NCBI GenBank assembly: GCA_949285605.1
Contig: CASDZI010000010.1
Span: forward strand, 1 to 51,706
Origin: an uncultured Christensenella sp.
GTDB lineage: Bacteria; Bacillota; Clostridia; Christensenellales; DTU072
Reading direction: 5' to 3'
DNA length: 51,706 nt
The notes under the pieces are model-generated. The model searched no databases. It saw only the letters and a list, made by a program, of their open reading frames with translations, and had not been told where the DNA came from. Both the position numbers and the translations under genes were made by a program. How positions within the stretch are numbered: position 1 is the stretch's first letter; every line of letters starts with the position of its first letter. This document shows positions 34,477-44,901 of the stretch, in pieces.

Positions 34477-34674
34477 TTAGGCCTGTTTTTCCTGTTTTCT
34501 TTCCGTTCTCTGGCAACGGGTGCAGAGGTAAACGTAGGAAACCGAACCGTTTTCGGCGACCTGTTTGACTTTGTGTACGTTGACTCCCCAGCTTCTTCTG
34601 GTTTTTCTGTTACTGTGACTTACTTTATTTCCGCTCATCGGGCCTTTGCCGCAACGGCTGCAAACTCTGCTCAT
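34477..34674 (-). CDS. rpmB: 50S ribosomal protein L28
   Basis: 65 aa from ATG 34674 (MSRVCSRCGKGP), with AGGAGG 6-7 nt upstream; a longer start at 34692 would begin before the ribosome site. The basic GNKVSHSNRKTRR block and the WGVNVHKV strand are typical. Two CxxC pairs (VCSRCG and YLCTRCQ) make it the zinc-binding C+ form. It is divergent from asp23-fakA-recG, as in Bacillus, with its own promoter and terminator. Confidence 0.97.
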   Translation of the reverse strand: MSRVCSRCGKGPMSGNKVSHSNRKTRRSWGVNVHKVKQVAENGSVSYVYLCTRCQRTERKQEKQA

Positions 34675-34701
34675 CTGACACCTCCTAAACAATGCTTATC
34701 A

Positions 34702-34730
34702 ATTATACAATCTATTTTCCGCTTTGGCAA
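34702..34730 (-). promoter_or_regulatory. rpmB promoter (minus strand)
   Basis: Reading the minus strand: TTGCCA (34730-34725), 17 bp, TATAAT (34707-34702). The start near 34695 leaves a 20-nt leader carrying the AGGAGG site. Confidence 0.8.
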
Positions 34731-34881
34731 TTGTTTTAGCGTAAATTTCTCAAATTACTTGCGTTTTTTTTTATTATATAATATCATAAAAATATATAAA
34801 GCGGAACTAAAACCGTTTTGACAGAGATAAATAACGAGAGCGGCGCTTTTTGCCGCATTGAATATAGAAGGGAAGAGACTT
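34731..34881 (+). other. Intergenic region before asp23
   Basis: AT-rich, with a run of nine T and a perfect TATAAT at 34777-34782 that lacks a well-placed -35 (TTGCGT is only 12 bp away). Further on are TTGACA (34818-34823) without a matching -10, and a small hairpin GCGGC/GCCGC (34840-34856) that would lie in the leader. One of these presumably drives asp23-fakA-recG; I cannot say which. Confidence 0.4.
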
Positions 34882-35232
34882 ATGGCTTTACACACAACCA
34901 ACATATACGGAGGTATAACCATAGCGGACGAAGCTGTGGCGATGGTTGTTTCCAAAGTGGCGAGAGAGTGTTACGGGGTTGCGGAACTGGTGAGCAGGCG
35001 TTTAAGCGACAGCGTACTCAGCCTTTTCAACAGAGAACCCGTCGGAAAAGGCGTCAAACTCGTTACCGTTGACAGCAGGATCTATATCGATATCTACGTC
35101 CTCATAGTGGACGGAGTCAACGTGGAAGCCGTGGTAGAGTCTCTTCGCTCGGCTGTCGTTTACCATGTGGAGCGTTTTACGGGAATGAGGGTAAAAGCCG
35201 TCAACGTCCACGTTTTGGGAATGAAGCTGTGA
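34882..35232 (+). CDS. Asp23/Gls24-family protein (YloU type)
   Basis: 116 aa from ATG 34882 (MALHTTNIYGGITIADE), preceded by GAAGGGAAGAG; a TTG start at 34858 has no site. The alternating alpha-beta Asp23 fold is seen in AVAMVVSKVARECYGVAEL, YIDIYVLIVDGVNVEAVVESL and MRVKAVNVHVLGM. Members sit at the envelope or support the alkaline-shock response; the short YloU type is always next to the fatty-acid-kinase gene and its role is unsettled. It is 18 nt upstream of fakA. Confidence 0.93.
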   Translation: MALHTTNIYGGITIADEAVAMVVSKVARECYGVAELVSRRLSDSVLSLFNREPVGKGVKLVTVDSRIYIDIYVLIVDGVNVEAVVESLRSAVVYHVERFTGMRVKAVNVHVLGMKL

Positions 35233-35250
35233 AATTATTGAGAGGATTAG

Positions 35251-36882
35251 ATGAGTATATATATTGACAATTCACTTTTGATTGAGATGTTCAAGGGGGC
35301 GCAGCAGAACCTTGCTCTCAATAAAGAGTATGTGGACAGTCTGAACGTATTTCCCGTGCCGGACGGCGATACCGGAACGAATATGGGACTCACGATGACG
35401 TCCACCGTGAGGGAGCTGGAGACCGTTTCGCCCGAAACCGTACAGGAGACCGCCTCGGCGTTTGCCAAAGGAGCGTTGAAAGGGGCGAGGGGTAACAGCG
35501 GAGTTATTTTAAGTCAGATTTTCAAAGGAATGAGCCTGGTGCTTGCGGAAGCCAAGACCGTGAACACCAAAGTTTTCGCAAAGGCTCTTTTGAGCGGCGC
35601 CGACAAAGCCTACAGCGCAGTCACCATCCCCAAGGAAGGGACCATTCTGACAGTCATCAGGGTCATAGGTGAATATGCGGTAAAAATTTCTTCCAGAACG
35701 CAGGAATTCGTTGAATTTTTCAAGAAAATCCTGAAAAGAGGGGAGGAAGCGTTAGCCGACACCCCTAAACTTCTGCCCATACTCGCCAAAGCGGGCGTGG
35801 TGGACAGCGGCGGACAGGGGCTTATTTACATTCTGGAAGGAATGTATAACGTCGTTGCGGGGATACCGATGCGAACGGTGTCGTTGTTCAAGCCTTTGAC
35901 CGAAGAAGAGTCCAAGACAGTAGCCTTCGAAAACGACGTTCACGACCTCGACAACATTCAATTCGCTTACTGTACCGAATTTTTCATAATCAATCTGAAA
36001 AAGCACATTACTTATGCGGATATAGATAAATTACGGGATAAACTTCAGAAAATAGGCGATTGCGTGCTGGTCATAGGGGATCTGGAGATGGTGAAAGTAC
36101 ACGTCCACACCAATTCTCCCGACAAGGCTTTGGGTTACGCTCTCATGCTCGGCGAACTTAATATGCCGAAAATCGAAAATATGTTGGAGCAGAACAGGGC
36201 TCTTAAGAAAATAAAGAGCAAGCCTCGCAAAAAGAACGGACTTTTGGCTATAAGCAGCGGAGAAGGGTTCAAGAACCTGTTCAAGGATCTGGGAGCCGAC
36301 GAAGTGCTGGAGGGCGGGCAAACCATGAACCCCAGCGTCAACGACGTGGTGGAGCTGGTCTCGAAAATCAACGCCGACAATGTTTTCGTCTTACCCAACA
36401 ACAAGAACATCATCCTTGCCTGTGAACAGGCTAAAGAGCTTGTTGAGTGTAATTTGGTAGTCATAGCTACAGTTAATGTCCCTGAAGGGATTTCTGCGGC
36501 GATGGCTTTCAATCCCGACGACGAAGCGGAAAACGTGGAAAGCGCCATGTCCAGCGCCTTCAAGAACGTAAGTTGCATTCAGGTGACCCATGCGGTAAGG
36601 GACACTGAGATAGACGGATTCGAATTGCATAACGGCGACATCATAGCGTTGGAAAAAAATATCATCGCAAAGGGCAGCGAAGTCAACGACGTGGTGAAGC
36701 AAGCCATAGCCACCAAGGATAAGGACAGCATCTGCGTCATTACGCTTTATTACGGCGAGGACGTTTCGGAAGAGGAGGCGGCGGCTTTGAGCGAAGAGCT
36801 TACCGAAATTTATTCCGACAGCGACGTTATCTGCGTTTCGGGCGGACAGGCGCATTACTATTACCTTATCGGCGTGGAATAA
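35251..36882 (+). CDS. fakA: DAK2/DegV-linked kinase FakA (YloV)
   Basis: 543 aa. FakA phosphorylates fatty acids held by DegV-type FakB proteins, for phospholipid synthesis. The N-terminal DhaL (DAK2) domain has the Mg-ATP motif PVPDGDTGTNMG (~33) and GARGNSGVILSQIF, with SGGQGL near 190. The middle and C-terminal regions include HVHTNSPDKAL, the SSGEGFKNLF block and the ending SGGQAHYYYLIGVE. Domain order and length match YloV. GAGAGG lies 5 nt upstream. No fakB is in the window. Only one base separates its stop from recG. Confidence 0.93.
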   Translation: MSIYIDNSLLIEMFKGAQQNLALNKEYVDSLNVFPVPDGDTGTNMGLTMTSTVRELETVSPETVQETASAFAKGALKGARGNSGVILSQIFKGMSLVLAEAKTVNTKVFAKALLSGADKAYSAVTIPKEGTILTVIRVIGEYAVKISSRTQEFVEFFKKILKRGEEALADTPKLLPILAKAGVVDSGGQGLIYILEGMYNVVAGIPMRTVSLFKPLTEEESKTVAFENDVHDLDNIQFAYCTEFFIINLKKHITYADIDKLRDKLQKIGDCVLVIGDLEMVKVHVHTNSPDKALGYALMLGELNMPKIENMLEQNRALKKIKSKPRKKNGLLAISSGEGFKNLFKDLGADEVLEGGQTMNPSVNDVVELVSKINADNVFVLPNNKNIILACEQAKELVECNLVVIATVNVPEGISAAMAFNPDDEAENVESAMSSAFKNVSCIQVTHAVRDTEIDGFELHNGDIIALEKNIIAKGSEVNDVVKQAIATKDKDSICVITLYYGEDVSEEEAAALSEELTEIYSDSDVICVSGGQAHYYYLIGVE

Positions 36883-36883
36883 A

Positions 36884-38860
36884 ATGTGTCCGTTGCCCGT
36901 CAAATATCTTCGGGGGGTAGGGAGTTCCACCGAGGAAAAACTTCTTAAACTCGGGATAAGGACTGCGGAAGAACTTCTCGACGTCCTGCCCCGTCAATAC
37001 GTGGACTTGTCTTCGAGCGTACCTTTGGAAGGGGCGGAAGACGGGTCTTTTTGTTTATTCGACGCCGTAGTCGTCTCCAAAGGCAAGGTAATAAAGAAAG
37101 GCAAGCTCCGATTTTTCAACGCCGAGGTACTTTGCGGCGAAACGAAAGCCAAAATCGTCTGGTTCAATCAGGATTACGTTCACAAAATTCTGAACGTCGG
37201 GGAAAAATACACCTTTTTCGGAAAAGTAAAGCTCACTTCCTACGGATACGAATTTACCAATCCGCATTCAGACAAGCCCGGCGGAAAACTCGACAAAGGA
37301 ACGATCAACGCTATTTACCCGACCAAAGGACTTATCGGGCAGGGCGTTTATCGGAACATTGTTGCGGAAGCGTTGCATTTCTGTCCCGAAAGCGTTATAG
37401 ACGGAGTTATTGCGGAAAAGTACCGCCTCATGTCCTTGTCGGAAGCCTATACCGCCGTGCATAAGCCGGTAGTAAAGGACAACTCTTCTGCTCTCAGGCG
37501 TATAGCGTTGGAAAAACTCACCGAGAGGATAGGGGCTTTCCGTCTTGCGAAGAAGGAGGTTTCTTCGGACAAGGAAAGGCAATACCGAAGCGACGCCGAT
37601 TTTTCTCCCGTTCTCGGTAACGTAGGATTTACCCTTACGCCTTCACAGGAAGCGGCTGCCGAAAAGATAATTTCGCTTATGAGAAAGAAAGAGAGAATGA
37701 ACGCCGTCCTTTGCGGAGACGTGGGAAGCGGAAAAACCGTCGTTGCGCTCCTTGCGGCGTATTTCGCCTGCGTCAACGGCTACCGCGCGGCAATAGCGGC
37801 GCCTACCGAAATTCTGGCGAAGCAGCATTATTCCTTTTTCCTCAAAGCGTTGGAAGGGACGGGTATCAAGGCGGCGTTGGTCACGGGGGGCAATACTCTT
37901 TCGGAAAGGAAGGCTCTTTTCGGAGCGGTGGCAGACGGGGAGACGGACATACTTATAGGCACGCATGCGATTTTTTCCGAAAAATTGAATTTTCCGAAAC
38001 TGGGACTTGCGGTTATAGACGAACAGCACCGTTTCGGGGTGGCGCAGAGGAACGCCCTCATAGAAAAAGGGAAGGACTGCGACGTGTTGACGCTGAGCGC
38101 AACGCCCATACCGAGGACGATGTGTCTTGCGGCGTACGGGGAAGCGGAGTTCATAACGGTGGAAAGGAGAACCACGGGCAATATAAAAACCGCCGTGGTG
38201 CCGCCCGAAAAAAGAGAAGATATGTGGAAGTACCTCGCCGAAAGGTGTAGGGAAGGAGCGCTCGCTTACGTCATAGCGCCCAAGATCTCCGATTCGGAGG
38301 GGATAGAAAAAGAAAACTGCGAAGAGCTGCAAAAGGAATTGTCGCAGTATATCCCCTCGGAAAAGATAGGCGTTTTGCACGGCAGAATGAAAACAGAGGA
38401 AAAAAATTCCGTTATGGAAAGATTCCGATCGGAAGAAATTTCCGTCCTCGTAGCCACCACCGTGGTGGAAGTGGGGGTGGACGTTCCGAAGGCTTCGATA
38501 ATGATAATTACCGACGCAGACCGTTTCGGACTGGCGACGTTGCACCAGTTACGGGGCAGGATAGGTCGGGACGGAAGTAAGAGCTACTGTTTTTTGTGTT
38601 CCTCTGCCTCTTGCGACAGATTATCGGTTTTGGTATCCTGTTCCGACGGTTTCAGGATAGCGGAAGAGGATTTTTCAATGAGGGGCGGCGGAGAGATATT
38701 CGGGTTGGAGCAGTCCGGTGCGGGCAGCCTGAAATATGTGAACGCCTCGACTTTGCCTATTGCAAAGGAAGCCGCAGAAAACATCGATCTGTCTAAATTT
38801 TCCGAAAGACTTTCCCTTATCGGACGGGAATTTTCCCTCTCCGACGTCACCCTCGGTTAG
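36884..38860 (+). CDS. recG: ATP-dependent DNA helicase RecG
   Basis: 658 aa, slightly shorter than the ~680-690 of many homologues. The N-terminal wedge/OB domain that splits forks spans about 1-220 (LRGVGSSTEEKLLKLGI helix-hairpin-helix, then KIVWFNQDY). Helicase motifs: Walker A GDVGSGKTVVALLA (~278), APTEIL, the DEQH box VIDEQHRFGVAQ, TLSATPIPRT, then VLHGRMK, ATTVVEVGVDVP and QLRGRIGRDG. The end RLSLIGREF matches the TRG-type tail. RecG reverses stalled forks and migrates branched DNA. It is coupled to fakA; a weak hairpin (38874-38895) without a T run follows. Confidence 0.97.
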   Translation: MCPLPVKYLRGVGSSTEEKLLKLGIRTAEELLDVLPRQYVDLSSSVPLEGAEDGSFCLFDAVVVSKGKVIKKGKLRFFNAEVLCGETKAKIVWFNQDYVHKILNVGEKYTFFGKVKLTSYGYEFTNPHSDKPGGKLDKGTINAIYPTKGLIGQGVYRNIVAEALHFCPESVIDGVIAEKYRLMSLSEAYTAVHKPVVKDNSSALRRIALEKLTERIGAFRLAKKEVSSDKERQYRSDADFSPVLGNVGFTLTPSQEAAAEKIISLMRKKERMNAVLCGDVGSGKTVVALLAAYFACVNGYRAAIAAPTEILAKQHYSFFLKALEGTGIKAALVTGGNTLSERKALFGAVADGETDILIGTHAIFSEKLNFPKLGLAVIDEQHRFGVAQRNALIEKGKDCDVLTLSATPIPRTMCLAAYGEAEFITVERRTTGNIKTAVVPPEKREDMWKYLAERCREGALAYVIAPKISDSEGIEKENCEELQKELSQYIPSEKIGVLHGRMKTEEKNSVMERFRSEEISVLVATTVVEVGVDVPKASIMIITDADRFGLATLHQLRGRIGRDGSKSYCFLCSSASCDRLSVLVSCSDGFRIAEEDFSMRGGGEIFGLEQSGAGSLKYVNASTLPIAKEAAENIDLSKFSERLSLIGREFSLSDVTLG

Positions 38861-38932
38861 TATTTTTTCCCTTGCCGTCGATTTTTGGAGACGGCGGGTC
38901 AAATTATGGCAAAAAAATTCTCGGGAAACATA

Positions 38933-38961
38933 TTGATTTTACTTCGTTTCAATGTTATATT
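38933..38961 (+). promoter_or_regulatory. Promoter for the LRR lipoprotein / hisZ-like pair
   Basis: TTGATT (38933-38938), 17 bp, TATATT (38956-38961). The leader of about 36 nt contains the GGAG site at 38993-38996. Confidence 0.65.
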
Positions 38962-39003
38962 ATATATTAGAAAATAATATGTGACGACTTTTTGGAGTAA
39001 GAT

Positions 39004-42000
39004 ATGAGTAAATTTACTAAGACGGTCATAATGCTTTTCTTGTGTGCGGCGTTGCTTTTTTGCGCGGCTTCCTGCGGCGGGTCGGAAATAGATTATGCCA
39101 GGATAGAGAGCATTACGGTAGATGAAAGCAGCGTTTCGGGAAGTTTTCTCATATCCGAGTTCGATATAAGCGACGTCATTCTCAACGTGAAATATTTCGA
39201 CACCCAGGACGCTTCCGGAAATACCGTTTTGGGAGAAACGGTCCAGATGCCGGCTACCATGAATATGGTCAAAGCCGAGGACAAGGCGAAACTGAGCGTG
39301 CCCGGGACCAAAACCATAACTTTGATTTACGGCAAATTCGAAATAGCCGTCACCCTGACCCTTTACGAAAGCACCGAGACGAAGTACACCGTGATTTTCC
39401 TCGACGCAGACGGGAAGCAACTCGGCGATCCGCAGAAAGTTTCGGTGGGCGGCAGAGCCACCGCTCCCGCTCTACCCACGGTCACAGGGTATGATTTTAT
39501 CGGGTGGAGAGACCGGGATACCGGGACGATGACGGGTTACGACAACGTGACCAAGGATTTATATCTCGTTGCCGTCTATGCTCCGCAGTACTACGACGTG
39601 GCTTATTACAGCAGGACCGATATCGGAGAAACCGAAATAGCCACCGTCAAAGTCCCCAGGAACGCTTCCGCTCTGGATTACGCTCCGGAAATTCCCATCA
39701 TTCAAGGCTACAGCAACGGACGCTGGGAAGACACCGAGAGTATGGAAAAGGTGGATAGCGAAGGATTGAAGTTTTACGCCATCTACGACAGGGATCAGGT
39801 AAGGATAGGTTTTAATTACAAACGCTTCGGAGAAGCGAGCGAAACGTATTATACCGCCTACAACGTGGGAAGTGCGGTTTCCGATCCTCCCGAAGCCGAG
39901 TACGACGGATTCAAATTCGTGGAGTGGCAACTGAACGGCAAGGCCGTGACGTTCCCTTACACCGTAACGAGCGAAACGGTGTTTACCGCCGTTTACATCG
40001 ACATAAACACCGGTAACGACGGGTTGCTGTATACATATACCTCGGGCGGACTTCAGGTATCCGGTTATACGGGGAACGAAGACGTGGTGGTTATTCCCGA
40101 AACCAAACTTATCGACGGCACAGAATATCCTGTCGTGGAAATAAAGGACGGCATATTCAAAGACGCTGCGATAAGGGAATTTGCGGTAAGCTCCACCAAC
40201 AGGAATTTCATAACCGACAACGGCGTGCTTTACAACGCCGACAAAACCGAACTCATAGCTTATCCTTCGGCAAAGGAACTCGAAACCTACACGGTACTTC
40301 CTTCGGTAACCGTTATAAGCGGGGAGAGGGCGTTTGCCGAATGTATAAATCTTACGGGTATAAGTATCCCCAAAGCAGTGAGAACTATCGGCGACTATGC
40401 TTTCGAAGTTACGGCAGGTTTAAGCAATCTTCTTACGGTTACTTTCGCCAACAATACCGTTCTCGAAAGCATAGGAGACGGAGCGTTCAGCGGACTTTCT
40501 TCTCTTACGGAAATATCTTTACCGAGTACTCTTACTTCCCTCGGGAACGGCGTATTTGCCGGTTGTACCTCTTTGGCTTTGGTCACGGCGTACAACAACG
40601 AACATTTCACCGTTTCTTCGGGAATGCTCTACAGCAGTGATTTCAAGACGCTTTATCTTTATCCGGCGGTTTACGCTTCGGCGTCCAATCCCGACGTGAG
40701 CGTTGACGCCCGTTGTACGAGAATAGTCAGCGGAGCCTTCAGCTTTGCTAAAATAAGCGGAATAACCGTTAATTCCGTTCTCACCCTGGACGACAGGGCG
40801 ATAGATTGTCCCAACCTTATCAACTTCCGTATTTTAGCCGACGGATTGACTTTTACGGGGAGCAGTTTTGTTGCTTCCAACGTACCCGACAATATTTACG
40901 TTCGTCCGGGGAACGAAACTTTATTTAAAGATTTACAATACGTGTTCGGCAGCGACGTGGTCAAAGTTTACGACGAAAGCGCCTGGAGCGATTCGGTGCA
41001 GTATTTCCAGAATTATATCTACGAAATTTATTCTTACGAAGACGTGGTGGACGGAGCGGTCGTTATCAGACAGGGCGCCAGGATACTCGGCAGCCGTCAG
41101 ACCGAAGAGAGACTCAATATCCCCGCCGTGCTCAACAATTACACCGTGACGGAAATTGCGGCGAAAGCGTTTTACGGAGATAATTTCGTGAAGGAAGTCT
41201 ATCTTCCCGCCGATCTCATCAATATCGGAACGCAGGCTTTTGCCAATATGTCAAAACTCGAATACGTTTCCTTCAATTCGGTATTGAGGACGATAGGAGA
41301 CGAAGCTTTTGCGGACAACTCGTTACTGGAAAAGGCGGATTATTCCGAATTCCTCGATACCGTAGAGTTCTTCGGTACCGACGTATTCAGAAATACGCCT
41401 TACCTCGACGAGAACGAAAAGGAATTCGTTATTCTCGGCAACGTCCTGGTTAAATATAAAGGTTTTGCCTCCGAGGTGACCGTTCCCGCAGAAGTATCCT
41501 TCATAGCGCCGTCGGCGTTCAGCGGAAAGGGCGAGATCACGTCGTTGACCTTTACCGACAACAACCTCAAATACATAGCGGAAGGAGCGTTTTCGCATTG
41601 TTCGGGTATCCTTTCGGTCACTATGCCGGCGTCGTTGGAATACGTTGCCGACAAGGCTTTCGAGGAATGCACGAGTCTTTACAGCGTAACCTTCGGAGTA
41701 AACAACGGGGACGAAAGACTAAATATTGCGGCGTCGGCTTTCCCTGCGGACGTTACTCTTATATATAAAGATACGGCGGAATTCGACTTGATTTTCCGTA
41801 TCGACGAAAGCGAAACAAGAACCGTAACAGGCGCGGTGGTGGCTGAACCCTTAGCCGTTGCCAACACCGCAAAGATCCGTTTTGCAGGGTGGTATACCGA
41901 CAGTAATTTCAAGACTCTCGCAACTTTCCCGATGACTCTTGAGGGGAATATAACTCTTTATGCAAAATGGATAGACATTAACGCCAGTACCTCGGGTTTG

Positions 42001-44901
42001 GTGTACGAACTGACCGAGGAAGGGACCTACCGTATCACGGAATATAACGGAACCGACGGGTACGTCATAGTTCCGTCCACCTATAAAGGAAAATACGTCC
42101 GGGAAATCGCTAACGAAGCGTTCAAGGGCAAGGAATACGTCTACTATATCGAATTGCCCAACAGTAGCGATTATGACGGAAGCGTTCATTCGGAACTGAC
42201 CTCCATAGGGGACGACGTTTTCGTCGGTACCGGATGGTATAAGAATTACAACGGTGACTTCGTCATAATCGACGATTATCTTATCGAATACAAGGGTACG
42301 GCTTCGGTGGTGCAGGTGCCGGAAGGCGTGGCTCGTATCGCCGTAGGCGCTTTCAAGAACAACGGACACATAGAGAAGGTCGTTCTGCCCGAAGGCATTA
42401 CCGAACTCGACGACGAAGTATTTTACCGTTGCACCGGACTGAAAGAAATCGTGTTGCCCTCCACCTTGTTGCAGATAGGTTACAGGGTGTTTACCGGTTG
42501 CACAGCCCTTAAGACTATCAATTTCGAAGATTGCGTCGGGCTCAGTAACGTAGGGTACGATTCCTTTGACGGGACGGCGTGGTTGAACGAATATGTAGAT
42601 AATTGCATTATGATAAATAATATCCTTTATAAATATAACGGTAAAGGACTTTCCACGTTGCACGTGTACAACGGGGTGGAGATTATAGGAGAAAGAGCGT
42701 TTGCCGACGACAACGTGCTTTCTGCGGTGTATCTGCCACAGAGTGTGACGAGTATAGGGAAAGAGGCGTTCCATAACAGCTCGGTAACCGCCGTCAATCT
42801 GTACGCAGGCGGAAGCAATCTTACCAGTATTCTCGACGGGGCGTTCAAAAATTGCAGCCTTCTTTCCGTCCTCGACTTGTCGCTTGCAAGCAAACTGACT
42901 TATATAGGCGTTTCCGCTTTCGAAAACTGTCGTGCGTTGGACAGAGTCACCATTCCGGCGACGGTAAACACCATACTCGATTATGCCTTTGCCTCTTCGG
43001 GGATAAAAAGTTTATTGTTTGCAAACAACAGTACTCTTGTCGAAATAGGAGCTTATGCGTTCCATAACTGCACTTCGCTGTTCAGCGTGTCGTTTACCGG
43101 CAACAGCTCATTGATAAGAATAGGCGATTACGCCTTCGGCAACTGTATCGCATTGCGTGACTTCAGCAATCCCAACGCCTCGCTGGAAGAGATAGGAGAA
43201 GGCGGATTTTACGATTGCCAGAGCCTGACCAATTTTATAATCAAGGAAGGTTCGCTTACCTCCATAGGGGAAAGCGCTTTGGAGAACGTAGGATACGTGG
43301 ACGGAGACGGTTCCAATATGGTAGTTTTAGGGAACATACTCGTCAAATACAATGGGTTCGATACCGTTGTGACCATTCCGGACAATATTACTACCATTTA
43401 TAACGGAGCATTCAAAGGTAACAGCAAAATAACCCAAGTCATATTCGGTGAAAGCAGCAGGCTTAACGCAATCAACTCCAACGCTTTCGACGGTTGCGTC
43501 AAGCTTTCCGACATCGTATTCCCCGCAACGCTGACGAGGGTGGGCGACGACGTAATGAAAGATACGGCGTGGCTGAACAATAAACTGCTCGACGGAGAAG
43601 AGTTCATTATAATAGCCAATACTCTCATAAAATATAATTCATCGGTCAAAAAGCAAGTGGTATTGCCTGCCGAGGTACAAGTCATTAACGCAGGTGCATT
43701 CGGCGGAACGTCGCCTTACGATATCAAGATAACAGACAATATCTTGAGGATAGCCGACGGAGCGTTTGACGGCATAGTAGGGGAATGGACGCTTACCATA
43801 GAAGCCTTGACTCCTCCGCTTATGGAAGAGACCGAACTTCTGGGAGCCGACGGTATTTTGTTCGGGAGCGCCGACGAAATGGATACTTACCGTCTTGACG
43901 CAGGCTGGGGCGTGCAGGAAGATCTTATGACCGTTGTCAACAAATATAAGGTAACGTTTGTTGTGGACGCCGACAAAGCCCAACCGATAGACGAGGCTTA
44001 TTATTACGCCATTTATTCGGAAATCGAAGTGGAAACCAAGCAGGGAGAAGGCGATACCGAATATATTTTCATAGGTTGGTACTTCGACGAAGGCTTTACC
44101 CAAAAAGTAACGTATCCGTATTATCTCAGCGGAGACGTGAGCCTTTACGCCAAATGCATCGACAACAGCGTCGGCTCGCCCAACGATAAATATACGGTGG
44201 AAAACAACGCCATTACGAAATATTTCGGAAGTACCGACGCAAAGATCGTAATTATGGGCGAACAGGCCGGCGAACCAATAACCGCCATTCGGAAAGGCTA
44301 TATCAACGATCCCGAAGGAGATTACATCAAGGACGGAAACAATTACGTTTACGACACCGCCAATCCCACCACCGACAGGTACAGCTACGTCGGACCTTTC
44401 CAGGGACACGACGAACTGACCGAAGTGTATTTCACTAAGAATTCCTCGATAACCGAAATAGGCGAGGACAGCTTCAGAGACTGCGTCAATCTGACTAAAG
44501 TGGTACTGCCTGCCGGCATCAAGAAAATAGCGAGCGGAGCTTTTGCCGAGTGCGTAAGTCTGAGAGAAATAGTCATTCCCGAGAACGTCACCGGGTTGGA
44601 GATAGAAAGCGGAGCTTTCGAGGGCTGTACCGCTCTGGAAAGTCTGACCTTACCCGAAGGCATATCCAAACTCGGAGAAGGAGCCTTTGCCGGATGTACG
44701 TCGTTAAACAACATTTATGTGGAAGCGGAGATAGCTTTGAATATCGGTATAGACGCAAAACCGTTTGAAATTACCGAAAATCTTCGTATCCATATACCTT
44801 ACAATTCTTTCAACAGTTACAGTTCTACCTGGACTGCATATAAAGATTACTTTGTGGAACAAGAACAGCAAACTGAATTACCGGAGGGAGACATAAACTG
44901 A
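39004..44901 (+). CDS. 1965-aa surface lipoprotein with InlB-type and BspA-type LRR repeats
   Basis: The signal peptide ends with lipobox LFCAASC (Cys near residue 24), giving a lipid anchor. After a short Ig-like region, three InlB B-type repeats occupy about 125-340 (e.g. YTVIFLDADGKQLGD, GYDFIGWRD). Then long arrays of BspA-type leucine-rich repeats follow, with unit pattern 'I.. AF..C..L..I.LP..(V/L)..IG', such as ERAFAECINLTGISIPK. Further InlB-type modules interrupt the arrays near 925-990 (IRFAGWYTD) and 1655-1720 (FIGWYFDEGF). The C-terminus is acidic, with no sortase motif. BspA-like proteins bind host matrix proteins or mediate adhesion in oral and gut bacteria; here the ligand is unknown. 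The stop overlaps the next start (TGATG). Confidence 0.92.
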   Translation: MSKFTKTVIMLFLCAALLFCAASCGGSEIDYARIESITVDESSVSGSFLISEFDISDVILNVKYFDTQDASGNTVLGETVQMPATMNMVKAEDKAKLSVPGTKTITLIYGKFEIAVTLTLYESTETKYTVIFLDADGKQLGDPQKVSVGGRATAPALPTVTGYDFIGWRDRDTGTMTGYDNVTKDLYLVAVYAPQYYDVAYYSRTDIGETEIATVKVPRNASALDYAPEIPIIQGYSNGRWEDTESMEKVDSEGLKFYAIYDRDQVRIGFNYKRFGEASETYYTAYNVGSAVSDPPEAEYDGFKFVEWQLNGKAVTFPYTVTSETVFTAVYIDINTGNDGLLYTYTSGGLQVSGYTGNEDVVVIPETKLIDGTEYPVVEIKDGIFKDAAIREFAVSSTNRNFITDNGVLYNADKTELIAYPSAKELETYTVLPSVTVISGERAFAECINLTGISIPKAVRTIGDYAFEVTAGLSNLLTVTFANNTVLESIGDGAFSGLSSLTEISLPSTLTSLGNGVFAGCTSLALVTAYNNEHFTVSSGMLYSSDFKTLYLYPAVYASASNPDVSVDARCTRIVSGAFSFAKISGITVNSVLTLDDRAIDCPNLINFRILADGLTFTGSSFVASNVPDNIYVRPGNETLFKDLQYVFGSDVVKVYDESAWSDSVQYFQNYIYEIYSYEDVVDGAVVIRQGARILGSRQTEERLNIPAVLNNYTVTEIAAKAFYGDNFVKEVYLPADLINIGTQAFANMSKLEYVSFNSVLRTIGDEAFADNSLLEKADYSEFLDTVEFFGTDVFRNTPYLDENEKEFVILGNVLVKYKGFASEVTVPAEVSFIAPSAFSGKGEITSLTFTDNNLKYIAEGAFSHCSGILSVTMPASLEYVADKAFEECTSLYSVTFGVNNGDERLNIAASAFPADVTLIYKDTAEFDLIFRIDESETRTVTGAVVAEPLAVANTAKIRFAGWYTDSNFKTLATFPMTLEGNITLYAKWIDINASTSGLVYELTEEGTYRITEYNGTDGYVIVPSTYKGKYVREIANEAFKGKEYVYYIELPNSSDYDGSVHSELTSIGDDVFVGTGWYKNYNGDFVIIDDYLIEYKGTASVVQVPEGVARIAVGAFKNNGHIEKVVLPEGITELDDEVFYRCTGLKEIVLPSTLLQIGYRVFTGCTALKTINFEDCVGLSNVGYDSFDGTAWLNEYVDNCIMINNILYKYNGKGLSTLHVYNGVEIIGERAFADDNVLSAVYLPQSVTSIGKEAFHNSSVTAVNLYAGGSNLTSILDGAFKNCSLLSVLDLSLASKLTYIGVSAFENCRALDRVTIPATVNTILDYAFASSGIKSLLFANNSTLVEIGAYAFHNCTSLFSVSFTGNSSLIRIGDYAFGNCIALRDFSNPNASLEEIGEGGFYDCQSLTNFIIKEGSLTSIGESALENVGYVDGDGSNMVVLGNILVKYNGFDTVVTIPDNITTIYNGAFKGNSKITQVIFGESSRLNAINSNAFDGCVKLSDIVFPATLTRVGDDVMKDTAWLNNKLLDGEEFIIIANTLIKYNSSVKKQVVLPAEVQVINAGAFGGTSPYDIKITDNILRIADGAFDGIVGEWTLTIEALTPPLMEETELLGADGILFGSADEMDTYRLDAGWGVQEDLMTVVNKYKVTFVVDADKAQPIDEAYYYAIYSEIEVETKQGEGDTEYIFIGWYFDEGFTQKVTYPYYLSGDVSLYAKCIDNSVGSPNDKYTVENNAITKYFGSTDAKIVIMGEQAGEPITAIRKGYINDPEGDYIKDGNNYVYDTANPTTDRYSYVGPFQGHDELTEVYFTKNSSITEIGEDSFRDCVNLTKVVLPAGIKKIASGAFAECVSLREIVIPENVTGLEIESGAFEGCTALESLTLPEGISKLGEGAFAGCTSLNNIYVEAEIALNIGIDAKPFEITENLRIHIPYNSFNSYSSTWTAYKDYFVEQEQQTELPEGDIN

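Noticed and set aside
38874..38895. Terminator after recG (GCCGTC/GACGGC)
   Set aside because: The 6-bp stem has a 10-nt loop and no T run, so support is too weak.
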